A DNA stretch of 27,940 nt from the NCBI GenBank assembly GCA_002415855.1, contig DIAS01000181.1:1-27940 (forward strand), read 5' to 3'. The stretch's first letter is position 1. Every line of letters starts with the position of its first letter. Below, piece after piece: positions 14,470-21,969 of this stretch. The notes below the pieces were generated by a model. It was not told the origin of the DNA and made no database searches. It saw only the letters and a program-made list of their open reading frames with translations. Made by a program: the position numbers and the translations under genes. Origin of the DNA: Bacteroidales bacterium UBA5072 (GTDB taxonomy: Bacteria; Bacteroidota; Bacteroidia; Bacteroidales; UBA10428).

Positions 14470-15399
14470 ATGCAAACCATACTCGGTTCAGGCGGTGCCA
14501 TCGGCACTCCGCTCGCAAAAGAGCTCAGACAATACACGGATAAGATCAGGCTGGTAAGCCGCAATCCGAAAAAGGTCAACGACACGGACGAATTATTCGC
14601 TGCAGACTTAACTGATCCGGAAATGATTGACAAAGCCATCAGGGGCTCTGATGTCGTTTATCTGACAGTGGGTTTTGCCTACGATAGTAAAGTATGGCAA
14701 AAGGAATGGCCCCAACTGATGAAGCATGTGATAAAAAGCTGCCATAATCACGGTGCCAGGCTTGTGTTCTTTGACAACATTTATGCACTGGACAGAAAAC
14801 AAATGAACAATCTCACTGAATACACCCCGATAAATCCGGGCACCCGAAAAGGAATTGTCAGGGCCGAAATCGATCAGATGCTTCTGGATGAGATTGCCAA
14901 CGGCCGTTTGCAGGTCATAATTGCCAGGTCTGCTGATTTTTACGGAAGTAAGAACAGTGTGCTTGTTGAAATGGTTTATAAAAATCTGGCTAACAACAAA
15001 AGGGCGATGTGGTTTGCCGATGCGCACAAAATTCACACATTCACTGCTGCCACTGATGCCGCCAGAGCCACCGCCATGCTGGGGAATACTTCCGATGCCT
15101 TTAACCAGGTCTGGCACCTGCCAACTGACAGGACCCCGCTGACCGGCCAGCAATGGGTGGAATTGATCGCCAGGTTGATGAACAAAGAGCCACGCGTTTT
15201 TGTCATTCCGGTTTGGCTTCTGACTTTAATGGGACTATTTGTACCTGTATTCAGGGAATTCAAAGAAATGATCTACCAGTATGACCGTGATTATATTTTC
15301 AACAGCAGCAAATTTGAGAATCGGTTCAACTATAAGCCAATTCCTCCGGAACAAGGTATGGCTCAGCTCATTTCAGAATTAGGGGCACCTGACACATGA
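14470..15399 (+). CDS. NAD(P)-dependent epimerase/dehydratase-like protein
   Basis: This 309-residue atypical/extended short-chain-dehydrogenase-family protein has a dinucleotide-binding loop at its very start (ILGSGGAIGTPLAKEL), DL (about 48) and a GSDVVYLTVG strand. The YxxxK active site is not obvious; a Tyr occurs in FFDNIYALDRKQ. The C-terminal half binds substrate and has a hydrophobic segment (VFVIPVWLLTLMGLFVPVF). The upstream TTG at 14365 is rejected because it would translate the heptamer array. The ATG directly before the Rossmann motif is right. The substrate is unknown. Confidence 0.88.
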   Translation: MQTILGSGGAIGTPLAKELRQYTDKIRLVSRNPKKVNDTDELFAADLTDPEMIDKAIRGSDVVYLTVGFAYDSKVWQKEWPQLMKHVIKSCHNHGARLVFFDNIYALDRKQMNNLTEYTPINPGTRKGIVRAEIDQMLLDEIANGRLQVIIARSADFYGSKNSVLVEMVYKNLANNKRAMWFADAHKIHTFTAATDAARATAMLGNTSDAFNQVWHLPTDRTPLTGQQWVELIARLMNKEPRVFVIPVWLLTLMGLFVPVFREFKEMIYQYDRDYIFNSSKFENRFNYKPIPPEQGMAQLISELGAPDT

Positions 15400-15438
15400 C
15401 AACCTGCACCCTGCAAAGATCAACTATCAGCTGATTCC

Positions 15439-16053
15439 CTATAATTTCACCACCTTGCTAACATACTCCTCCTTACCCACTCGGGCAGTCATATAAAATA
15501 CTCCCCTTGGCAAAGATGAACAATCGATCCGGTAATTCTCACCCATGACGGTTCCATGTGATGAGACCCTCAGGTTACCTGCCAGATCATAAATTTCAAC
15601 AGTGATCGGGTCCAGGTCGGCTGATTGGACAGCCAGGGTGAGCAGATTCCCGGTGAGGGGCAAAGGATAGACGGAAAATCTGTCTGACGATACATTATCG
15701 TCCAAACCGGAGGCAACCTGGACAATTATTTTGCCCTTCATTCCTTCTGAGGCAACATGAGCGGTACAAACATAATAATGAGTCCCGGCTTCGGGAAAAT
15801 TTACAGTGCCGCTTCCGCTGGGCAGGGAGAATCCTCCCTCCAGGGCTGTTATTCCATTGTTGTTCCACGTGGTTTCGCTCACCTCGAGAATAGGATGACT
15901 GGAACTGCCTTCGAATTTGACACTTTCTCCGGCAACAATGGCCAGAGTAGCCGGGTTATATGCAAACCCGCTTTGCTGAACGGTATGCGTGGTCTGTGCA
16001 TGGAGAGAACACACAGCCAATAACATGACCAGGAAAAACATTATTGCTTTCAT
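15439..16053 (-). CDS. Secreted cupredoxin with T9SS sorting domain
   Basis: This 204-residue protein starts with a signal peptide (1-20, cut near HAQ). A plastocyanin-like domain (about 22-113) has a full type 1 copper site: H53 in SSHPI, then C96-x2-H99-x5-M105 in the loop VCTAHVASEGM. Residues 125-204 form a type A T9SS C-terminal sorting domain (SVYPLPLTGN, VEIYDLAGN, LPRGVFYMTAR, KVVKL). It is probably exported through the Sec and T9SS systems and displayed at the cell surface as a one-electron carrier. A partner oxidase or reductase is not encoded nearby. It is convergent with the epimerase-like gene. Confidence 0.9.
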   Translation of the reverse strand: MKAIMFFLVMLLAVCSLHAQTTHTVQQSGFAYNPATLAIVAGESVKFEGSSSHPILEVSETTWNNNGITALEGGFSLPSGSGTVNFPEAGTHYYVCTAHVASEGMKGKIIVQVASGLDDNVSSDRFSVYPLPLTGNLLTLAVQSADLDPITVEIYDLAGNLRVSSHGTVMGENYRIDCSSLPRGVFYMTARVGKEEYVSKVVKL

Positions 16054-16216
16054 ATCTATTGGATTTATGACAATAGAACAAATGGCCGGGAGAAAAGTTC
16101 TTGCCTTACATACTCCGACTCATTTAGTACCTGAATAGGCCGAAACCTGGTCAGCGTATTTTCTAAATTTAAAAACACTGTTTATGAGGCCAAAGTCCTG
16201 ATTCTGCTGCTTTTTT

Positions 16217-16546
16217 TTACGTGCTTTTCTTCCGTGTCAGCAGAAGATAGGCACAGCAGGCAATCACCACAATATCAATCAGGATCAGCACTTTCATGGT
16301 GAGATCAAAATTCACGTAACCTATCTTGATAATGGCCGCTACCATTCCGGTAAGCGGAATGATCAGTCCAAGGTAGACCCAAAGCTTTCTGCGTGTAAAT
16401 AAAAGCAGTCCGGTCAGGGCATAAGCCACTCCAAAAATCAGCAAAGGCAAGCTATCTGGATCATCGGAAGCTTTAAAGAACAGGGCAATATGCCACACGC
16501 CTGTAACAACCAGCAGAATGGCGGCCAGGAAGCGGATAGTTTTCAT
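16217..16546 (-). CDS. Small four-helix membrane protein
   Basis: This 109-residue protein has four predicted membrane helices (about 4-23, 34-51, 55-76 and 84-102) and a basic tail (RKKST). It belongs to no family I can name. The first ATG (16546) is chosen because the GTG at 16585 sits at the edge of a heptamer array and would add 13 non-membrane residues. It lies between the cupredoxin and DUF362 genes on the same strand. Confidence 0.75.
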   Translation of the reverse strand: MKTIRFLAAILLVVTGVWHIALFFKASDDPDSLPLLIFGVAYALTGLLLFTRRKLWVYLGLIIPLTGMVAAIIKIGYVNFDLTMKVLILIDIVVIACCAYLLLTRKKST

Positions 16547-16584
16547 ACTATGAGTTTTAGGATTAAGAGGATATAAGTTTAACA

Positions 16585-16619
16585 CACCGATTACCGTTCA
16601 CCGATTACCGTTCACCGAT
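16585..16619. repeat. Heptamer tandem array, 5 units
   Basis: Five 7-bp units alternating CACCGAT and TACCGTT (a 14-bp higher-order period). A degenerate sixth unit reaches the DUF362 stop codon at 16627. The array fills most of the gap before the small membrane-protein gene. Confidence 0.9.
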
Positions 16620-16626
16620 TGCCCCC

Positions 16627-17724
16627 TCATACCTCCTTGGCACCGAACCAGTCCTTGATGGAATGCCAGGGGATCACGGTAGCCCTAATGAAATCACGTT
16701 TCACTGCCTCGATGCTTTCTCCTCTGATTTCGATCTCATCGAGCGAGGAGGGGCGCAAACCCGATTGGTGCGCAACCAAGAAAGTCGGGACCTCCGTATG
16801 TCCGATGCCCATGATGGCGGCACCTACCATGTCAGCAGCCAGTGCATTGGTCCCGGCAATGATCAGGTCCATTTTAACCAGTTTCCCGTTTGACGGTCCT
16901 TCCCCTTCCATGGCCATGGATCCGTCGATCACAGTGAGGCCGAGTTTGTTTGCTTTCACCATATCGAGGATCTCAAATGCGATCCCGGGTGATCCGCCCT
17001 GTTCAGCCTCGGTATGTACGCATGATCTGACGGAGCAATAGGCCGATCCCGGATAGAGACCAATCACATTCTTCAATCCCAGGGTTACGGTGGCCAGTGC
17101 ATGTGTTTTCATCATGGGAACAGAACAAAGCATATCGATGTCCTTCAGTGACTTATGGATTGTAAGCTTTTTAAAGAAATGTGCATCCGGAACCTCCACA
17201 TCAACCAGCTCACCTGTATGCAGGTTGATCAGCGGTACACCAAGCTCACCCGCAAGAGCCGTATATCCCAATTTGTCAAAAACCTGCTGCTGCAACTTAT
17301 CCAGCAGTTCAGATTTACGGGTAAACTGAACACCGTTTGCATCAGCATTTATCCCTGCTGCAGCTGCCGAACCTTCGCCGATACATACTTCCTTCCCCGC
17401 CTTTTTCATCATTACAGCCAGGGTTTTGATCACTACCGGTTTTGTTGTGCTGTTCGGATCATCTGAAACCAGGTTGGGCTTCAGCATAATCTTCTTACAG
17501 TTCTTCGTTACTTCTGAAATACCGCCAAGCAGGTCAACAGCTTGTTCAACGGCATAATCTATGCGGCCGTCCCTGATCTTTACCACGCTTACCACCTGTT
17601 TCGGATCATTAAAAAGTCCTCCGAAAGGATCCAATACCGGCACTGCAGTGAGGGCACCCATGGCGACCACGCCTTTTTTCAGAAATTCACGACGGCCAAA
17701 ACCTGTTTCATTAATTGTTTTCAT
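16627..17724 (-). CDS. Tat-exported DUF362 protein
   Basis: This 365-residue protein starts with a twin-arginine signal (GRREFLKKGVVAMGALTAVPVL), so it is exported folded, usually with a bound cofactor. The body matches DUF362 (PF04015), with KIMLKPNLVSDDPN near 80 and MLCSVPMMKTHALATVTLGLKNVIG near 200. No CxxC-type ferredoxin motif is visible, so the [4Fe-4S] domain of some relatives is absent. The biochemical function of the family is unknown. The ATG is followed directly by the signal peptide. Its upstream region holds a 13-bp direct repeat. Confidence 0.9.
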   Translation of the reverse strand: MKTINETGFGRREFLKKGVVAMGALTAVPVLDPFGGLFNDPKQVVSVVKIRDGRIDYAVEQAVDLLGGISEVTKNCKKIMLKPNLVSDDPNSTTKPVVIKTLAVMMKKAGKEVCIGEGSAAAAGINADANGVQFTRKSELLDKLQQQVFDKLGYTALAGELGVPLINLHTGELVDVEVPDAHFFKKLTIHKSLKDIDMLCSVPMMKTHALATVTLGLKNVIGLYPGSAYCSVRSCVHTEAEQGGSPGIAFEILDMVKANKLGLTVIDGSMAMEGEGPSNGKLVKMDLIIAGTNALAADMVGAAIMGIGHTEVPTFLVAHQSGLRPSSLDEIEIRGESIEAVKRDFIRATVIPWHSIKDWFGAKEV

Positions 17725-17733
17725 ATTCTGTGA

Positions 17734-17767
17734 AAATTACAGCATATTATATGTAAATTACAGCATA
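17734..17767. promoter_or_regulatory. Direct repeat in divergent intergenic region
   Basis: AAATTACAGCATA occurs at 17734-17746 and 17755-17767, a 21-bp spacing or two helical turns. It lies just upstream of the DUF362 gene and divergent from the MORN-repeat gene. The arrangement suits an activator or repressor bound on one DNA face (inference). Confidence 0.4.
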
Positions 17768-17884
17768 CCCTCATGATTGTCAAGTTTTTCGTCAAAATTA
17801 ACAACATGGCAGATCAGACATGTTCATAGGATTAACCAGGAGAAAGTCTCTTTTTTATTATCTTTAACGCATAATATCACCCCT

Positions 17885-18691
17885 ATGTATATCCGGACAA
17901 TTTCATTACTGGTATTTGTTCTGACACTAATCTCGGGCTCAATGGAAGCCCAGTCTGATACGCTCTTCAATCAGACTGACGCCCAGCGTCTTAAGCAAGG
18001 ATGGTGGAAAAAGAGCTATCCCAATGGGAAACTTATGTACAAGGGTTTCTTTAAGAATGATAAACCCGTCGGGCTCATGTACCGGTATTACGAAACGGGA
18101 GCTGTAAAGGCGATCCTGAATTATGATGCAAAAGGTGACTATGCGCGGGCCAGATTATTGTATGAGGACGGCCAGCTTGCAGCTGAGGGGGTATTTTACA
18201 ATTCTCTGAAAGACAGTACATGGTCATATTACAGTTATTATGACAGGTCGCTTACGGCGCAGGAAAACTGGCAGAAAGGTGCCCGGCAAGGTATGATGAT
18301 CAATTATTACAGTAATGGCAGTATATCCGAGAAGATTGACTGGAAGGATAACAAGAAGGACGGAATCTGGGAACAGTATTTCCAGAACGGGCTGCTTAAG
18401 ATGAAGGCAACCTATTCGGAAAACAAGCTTGAAGGAGATTTTTACGTATATTTCAGTGATGGCGAGCTCTATTTGAAAGGGAAATATGCGAATGATCACC
18501 GTCAGGGAAAATGGACTTTTTTCAAAGAAGATGGCACTGTGGATGCAGAAATGGAATACCTGGATGGCAAACCCCTGAATGAAGACCAGCTGACTGAAAA
18601 ACAACAGGAGCTTTTTCATTCAATTGAAGCCAATGAGGGTAAATTTGAGGAGCCTGATGAATCCAATTTTATCATACCGCCCGGAAGGTAA
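17885..18691 (+). CDS. Exported MORN-repeat (YwqK-like) protein
   Basis: This 268-residue protein has a signal peptide (MYIRTISLLVFVLTLISGSMEAQ) and about seven MORN-variant repeats (PF07661 type) of roughly 23 residues with a YYxNGxxK core, for example YPNGKLMYKGFFKN, YSNGSISEKIDWKDNKKDGIWEQY and FQNGLLKMKATYSEN. Some databases name such proteins YwqK-family antitoxins, but export and the lack of a toxin gene make that unlikely here. The start at 17885 begins the signal peptide. It overlaps the subtilase gene, so the two are probably co-translated. Confidence 0.88.
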   Translation: MYIRTISLLVFVLTLISGSMEAQSDTLFNQTDAQRLKQGWWKKSYPNGKLMYKGFFKNDKPVGLMYRYYETGAVKAILNYDAKGDYARARLLYEDGQLAAEGVFYNSLKDSTWSYYSYYDRSLTAQENWQKGARQGMMINYYSNGSISEKIDWKDNKKDGIWEQYFQNGLLKMKATYSENKLEGDFYVYFSDGELYLKGKYANDHRQGKWTFFKEDGTVDAEMEYLDGKPLNEDQLTEKQQELFHSIEANEGKFEEPDESNFIIPPGR

Positions 18692-20375
18692 ACTCTCCAG
18701 CGGTAATTCCCGTTGGTTGTTGTGCTTGATATTAATTACCGTACTCGTCGGACTGAACCTGTCTTTGATTTCGGCACAGGAGTATTTTGAGGAGACCGCT
18801 CCTTCGAAGTACCGGATTGAATTTACGGATAAGAACAATACTCCGTTTACGACCGACAATCCCGGAGAGTTCTTATCACCCAAAGCCCTCGAAAGGCGTA
18901 ACCGGCAAAACATACCTGTCGATTTCAATGATCTCCCGGTTGTACCTGCCTACATTGACAGCCTGCGTTCCGCAGGGGCCGGGATACTGACAGTTTCAAG
19001 GTGGTTTAATGCAGTGACCGTTTTCATACCCCACGACAGCATCCTGGATCGGATTGCTGCATTTACCTTCGTAAAAAGAACTGGTTTGCAGAAGGTATTA
19101 CAAGTTCCACCGGTCAATAGCGCTGTCAAACCAGGAATTCAGCAGTTCAACCGTTCCGTTTCAATGGATTACGGGTCCTCATGGTGGCAGACTGCCATAC
19201 ACAACGGCACGCTTCTTCATGATCTCGGTTTTCAGGGAAAAGATGTGACCATTGCGGTTATCGATGCGGGATTTTACCACGCAGATCAATTGCCTGCATT
19301 CAGCAGGCTTTGGGATAACGGTCAGATCCTTGGCCACAGGGATTTTGTTGATGAAACGGCCGATATCTATGAAGGTCACACGCATGGTATGCTGGTTCTT
19401 TCGGTCATCGGCAGTTACCTTCCCGGAGAACTGATAGGAACCGCTCCGGAAGCCAGCTTTTATCTGCTGCGATCGGAAGATGCCGGCTCAGAGTATCTGA
19501 TTGAGGAGGATAACTGGATTGCAGCAGCAGAATTTGCTGACAGTGCGGGTGCAGACATCATCAGTTCCTCCCTGGGATATACTGTGTTTGACGACCCTTC
19601 CCAGAGTCACACCTATGCCGACATGGACGGCAAGACCACACGCGTAACGAGGGCTGCTGATCAGGCGACCTCCAAGGGAATGCTGGTTGTCATCAGTGCC
19701 GGCAATGAGGGCGGTTCGGCCTGGAAGTATGTCGGCGCGCCTGCTGATGCTGACAGCGTGCTGGCCACAGGTGCAATTGATGAGAACGGTACCGTGGCAT
19801 ATTTCAGCAGTCGCGGACCTTCCTTTGACGGGAACGTAAAGCCTGATGTCATGGCTATCGGCCTGGGAACCTATGTAATCGGGTACGACGGCGAGGTATG
19901 GCAAGCCAACGGCACTTCGCTTTCTGCACCAGTAATATCAGGTCTCTCAGCCTGTTTATGGCAGGCAAATCCCGGCGCTTCGGCACTGGATATGCTGACA
20001 GCAGTGCGGAAAAGTGCTGACCGTTTTGGACAGCCCGATGCGGACTATGGCTATGGCATTCCTGATTTCAACCTTGCACACGTATTGCTACAGGTTAACC
20101 AGGAGAGCCAGGTGTTTTCGGAAATGATATCAGTATTTCCAAATCCTTTTTCCGACCAGTTGTATATCATCTTCGGATCACCCGTGGATGATGAAGTACA
20201 CGTCAGGCTGATCGATTACGCAGGGAGGGAGATCCTGAATACCCTTTTTCCGTCATTTCCCGGCAGAACCTATTTAAAATTTGATAGCGGACTTGGCCAC
20301 CTTATCGGGGGCTTTTATATCTTAGAGGTAAAAACAGGTTCCTTCACCGGCGTTTCCAAACTGATCAAGTATTGA
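18657..20375 (+). CDS. Subtilisin-family (S8) protease with T9SS sorting domain
   Basis: This secreted serine protease is about 572 residues long. A hydrophobic signal segment (RWLLCLILITVLVGLNLSLISAQ) is followed by a propeptide-like region and the catalytic triad: Asp in VTIAVIDAGF, His in EGHTHGM and Ser in NGTSLSAP, plus the oxyanion Asn in VISAGNEGG. The C-terminal 75 residues (VFPNPFSDQLY, VRLIDYAGREI, GGFYILEVKTG, SKLIKY) are a type A T9SS sorting domain. The protease is therefore probably surface-attached or released. The start is uncertain: ATG 18657 and 18633 both overlap the MORN gene, and a TTG nearer the signal peptide is possible. xseA follows after 6 nt. Confidence 0.92.
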   Translation: MNPILSYRPEGKLSSGNSRWLLCLILITVLVGLNLSLISAQEYFEETAPSKYRIEFTDKNNTPFTTDNPGEFLSPKALERRNRQNIPVDFNDLPVVPAYIDSLRSAGAGILTVSRWFNAVTVFIPHDSILDRIAAFTFVKRTGLQKVLQVPPVNSAVKPGIQQFNRSVSMDYGSSWWQTAIHNGTLLHDLGFQGKDVTIAVIDAGFYHADQLPAFSRLWDNGQILGHRDFVDETADIYEGHTHGMLVLSVIGSYLPGELIGTAPEASFYLLRSEDAGSEYLIEEDNWIAAAEFADSAGADIISSSLGYTVFDDPSQSHTYADMDGKTTRVTRAADQATSKGMLVVISAGNEGGSAWKYVGAPADADSVLATGAIDENGTVAYFSSRGPSFDGNVKPDVMAIGLGTYVIGYDGEVWQANGTSLSAPVISGLSACLWQANPGASALDMLTAVRKSADRFGQPDADYGYGIPDFNLAHVLLQVNQESQVFSEMISVFPNPFSDQLYIIFGSPVDDEVHVRLIDYAGREILNTLFPSFPGRTYLKFDSGLGHLIGGFYILEVKTGSFTGVSKLIKY

Positions 20376-20381
20376 GAATCC

Positions 20382-21683
20382 ATGGATAACCAGGCCTTGT
20401 CACTTTACCAGCTTTTGGCGCAGATCAAATCAATTCTGAAGAGTTCGCTACCATCGTCCTGGTGGGTTGTGGCTGAGATCAGCGAACTGAAGATAAATTA
20501 CAGCGGGCACTGTTACCTGGAACTCATTGAGAAAGAAGCTGCCGGCGAAAGCATAAAGGCCAAAGTCAGGGCAACCATATGGTCATCCGTTTTCAGGATG
20601 TTGCAGCCTTATTTTGAAACCACGACCCGTACTCGTCTCACTGCCGGATTGAAAGTAATGGTCAGGGTGACTGCCGAATTTCATGAACTATACGGATTCA
20701 GCCTAAATATTACCGATATTGAGCCTTCCTATACAGTTGGAGAAATGGCATTGAGAAAGCAGGAAATCATCAACCAGCTTATGGCCGAAGGAGTTTTTGA
20801 CATGAACAAATCGCTTCCCTTGCCTGACTTGCCTGGAAAGGTAGCAGTCATTTCGTCGAGGTCTGCAGCAGGATATGGCGATTTTATGGATCAATTGACG
20901 AACAATGGATTTGGCTATAAGTTTTATGTAAAACTCTTTCCTGCAGTCATGCAGGGCAATGAAGCCGAGCAATCCATTATTGCGGCACTTGACAGGATAT
21001 TTGAGCGGGAGGAATTCTTTGATGTGGTAGTCATCATCCGCGGAGGTGGTGCCCAGGCAGAATTGAATTGCTTTAACAGCCATTGGCTCGCTTCACACAT
21101 TTGCCAGTTTCCCCTTCCTGTGTTAACAGGTATCGGACATGAACAGGATGAAACCATTACGGACCTCGTGGCGCATACCCGGCTGAAAACACCGACAGCT
21201 GTGGCCGAGTTCCTGGTTGACCAGTACCGTCAGGCAGATGAGAAGATCAATGAGCTCTCGCTGGCATTTTATGATATTGTCTCAGTGAAGGTAAGGGAAG
21301 AAAAGGAACAGTTGAACAGGTTCCGCATGCTGCTGAAGCCGGCTGTCAGAGAACAGCTCACGTCCTGCTCCGGCAACCTGAAGTACCTGACCATAAACGT
21401 TGCGTCAACAGCTAAACAACTGGTTTTCAGAGAATCGGAAGACATCAGCAAGAGGGCTGTCCGCATTAAGAATGGCATTAAGGGGATTATCATACATGGC
21501 AGGCATGCTGTCGATATTTTGGAAAGGAAGAACAGTTACCTTGATCCCTTCCTGATCCTCAAACGTGGTTATTCAATAACATATTTCAGGAACAAAGCCT
21601 TGAGAAACCCCGCGCAGGTTTCTCAGGATGAAGTTATTGAAACCCGGCTTGCCGGGGGAACCATCAAAAGTAAAACGATTTAA
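20382..21683 (+). CDS. xseA: Exodeoxyribonuclease VII large subunit
   Basis: This 433-residue protein has an N-terminal OB-fold (WWVVAEISELKINYSGHCYLELIEK), a catalytic core with KVAVISSRSAAGYGDF, VVVIIRGGGAQAELNCF and TGIGHEQDETITDLVAHTRLKTPTAVAEFL, a long coiled coil and the ending ILKRGYSITYF. With XseB it degrades single-stranded DNA in both directions to oligonucleotides. Length and motifs are complete. It starts 6 nt after the protease stop and precedes xseB by 10 nt. Confidence 0.97.
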   Translation: MDNQALSLYQLLAQIKSILKSSLPSSWWVVAEISELKINYSGHCYLELIEKEAAGESIKAKVRATIWSSVFRMLQPYFETTTRTRLTAGLKVMVRVTAEFHELYGFSLNITDIEPSYTVGEMALRKQEIINQLMAEGVFDMNKSLPLPDLPGKVAVISSRSAAGYGDFMDQLTNNGFGYKFYVKLFPAVMQGNEAEQSIIAALDRIFEREEFFDVVVIIRGGGAQAELNCFNSHWLASHICQFPLPVLTGIGHEQDETITDLVAHTRLKTPTAVAEFLVDQYRQADEKINELSLAFYDIVSVKVREEKEQLNRFRMLLKPAVREQLTSCSGNLKYLTINVASTAKQLVFRESEDISKRAVRIKNGIKGIIIHGRHAVDILERKNSYLDPFLILKRGYSITYFRNKALRNPAQVSQDEVIETRLAGGTIKSKTI

Positions 21684-21693
21684 TTTTATAGAT

Positions 21694-21903
21694 ATGACCA
21701 AAAAAAACATGTCATACTCCGAGGCAATAGCCACAATTGATGGCATATTGCAGCAAATCGAGACCGGTGAGCTCGATGTGGATGTACTGGCTGAAAAGGT
21801 AAAACACGCCTCAGAATTACTGAAACTCTGCAAAAGCAAACTTTTCAGTACTGAAAAAGAAATTGAAAAAATACTTAAGGAAATGGAGGACGATGAAAAG
21901 TGA
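21694..21903 (+). CDS. xseB: Exodeoxyribonuclease VII small subunit
   Basis: This 69-residue helical protein has the family pattern SYSEAIATIDGILQQIETGELDVDVLAEKVKHASELLKLCKSKL. It binds the XseA coiled coil to form exonuclease VII. The ATG at 21694 is chosen; earlier codons in the frame overlap xseA and do not resemble the family. ATG 21709 is also possible. Confidence 0.93.
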   Translation: MTKKNMSYSEAIATIDGILQQIETGELDVDVLAEKVKHASELLKLCKSKLFSTEKEIEKILKEMEDDEK

Positions 21904-21969
21904 AAAATGAATAACTTTTCATACTATTTTCAGTATAAAGGATATTGTTCTTTTAAAAACAGAACTGCA

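Noticed and set aside
15403..15416. Two CCTGCAM units as another heptamer array
   Set aside because: Only two units. It could be a vestige but is too short to support.
17885..18691. YwqK-type antitoxin of a toxin-antitoxin pair
   Set aside because: The protein has a signal peptide, and its neighbour is a secreted protease. The antitoxin label comes only from MORN repeats.
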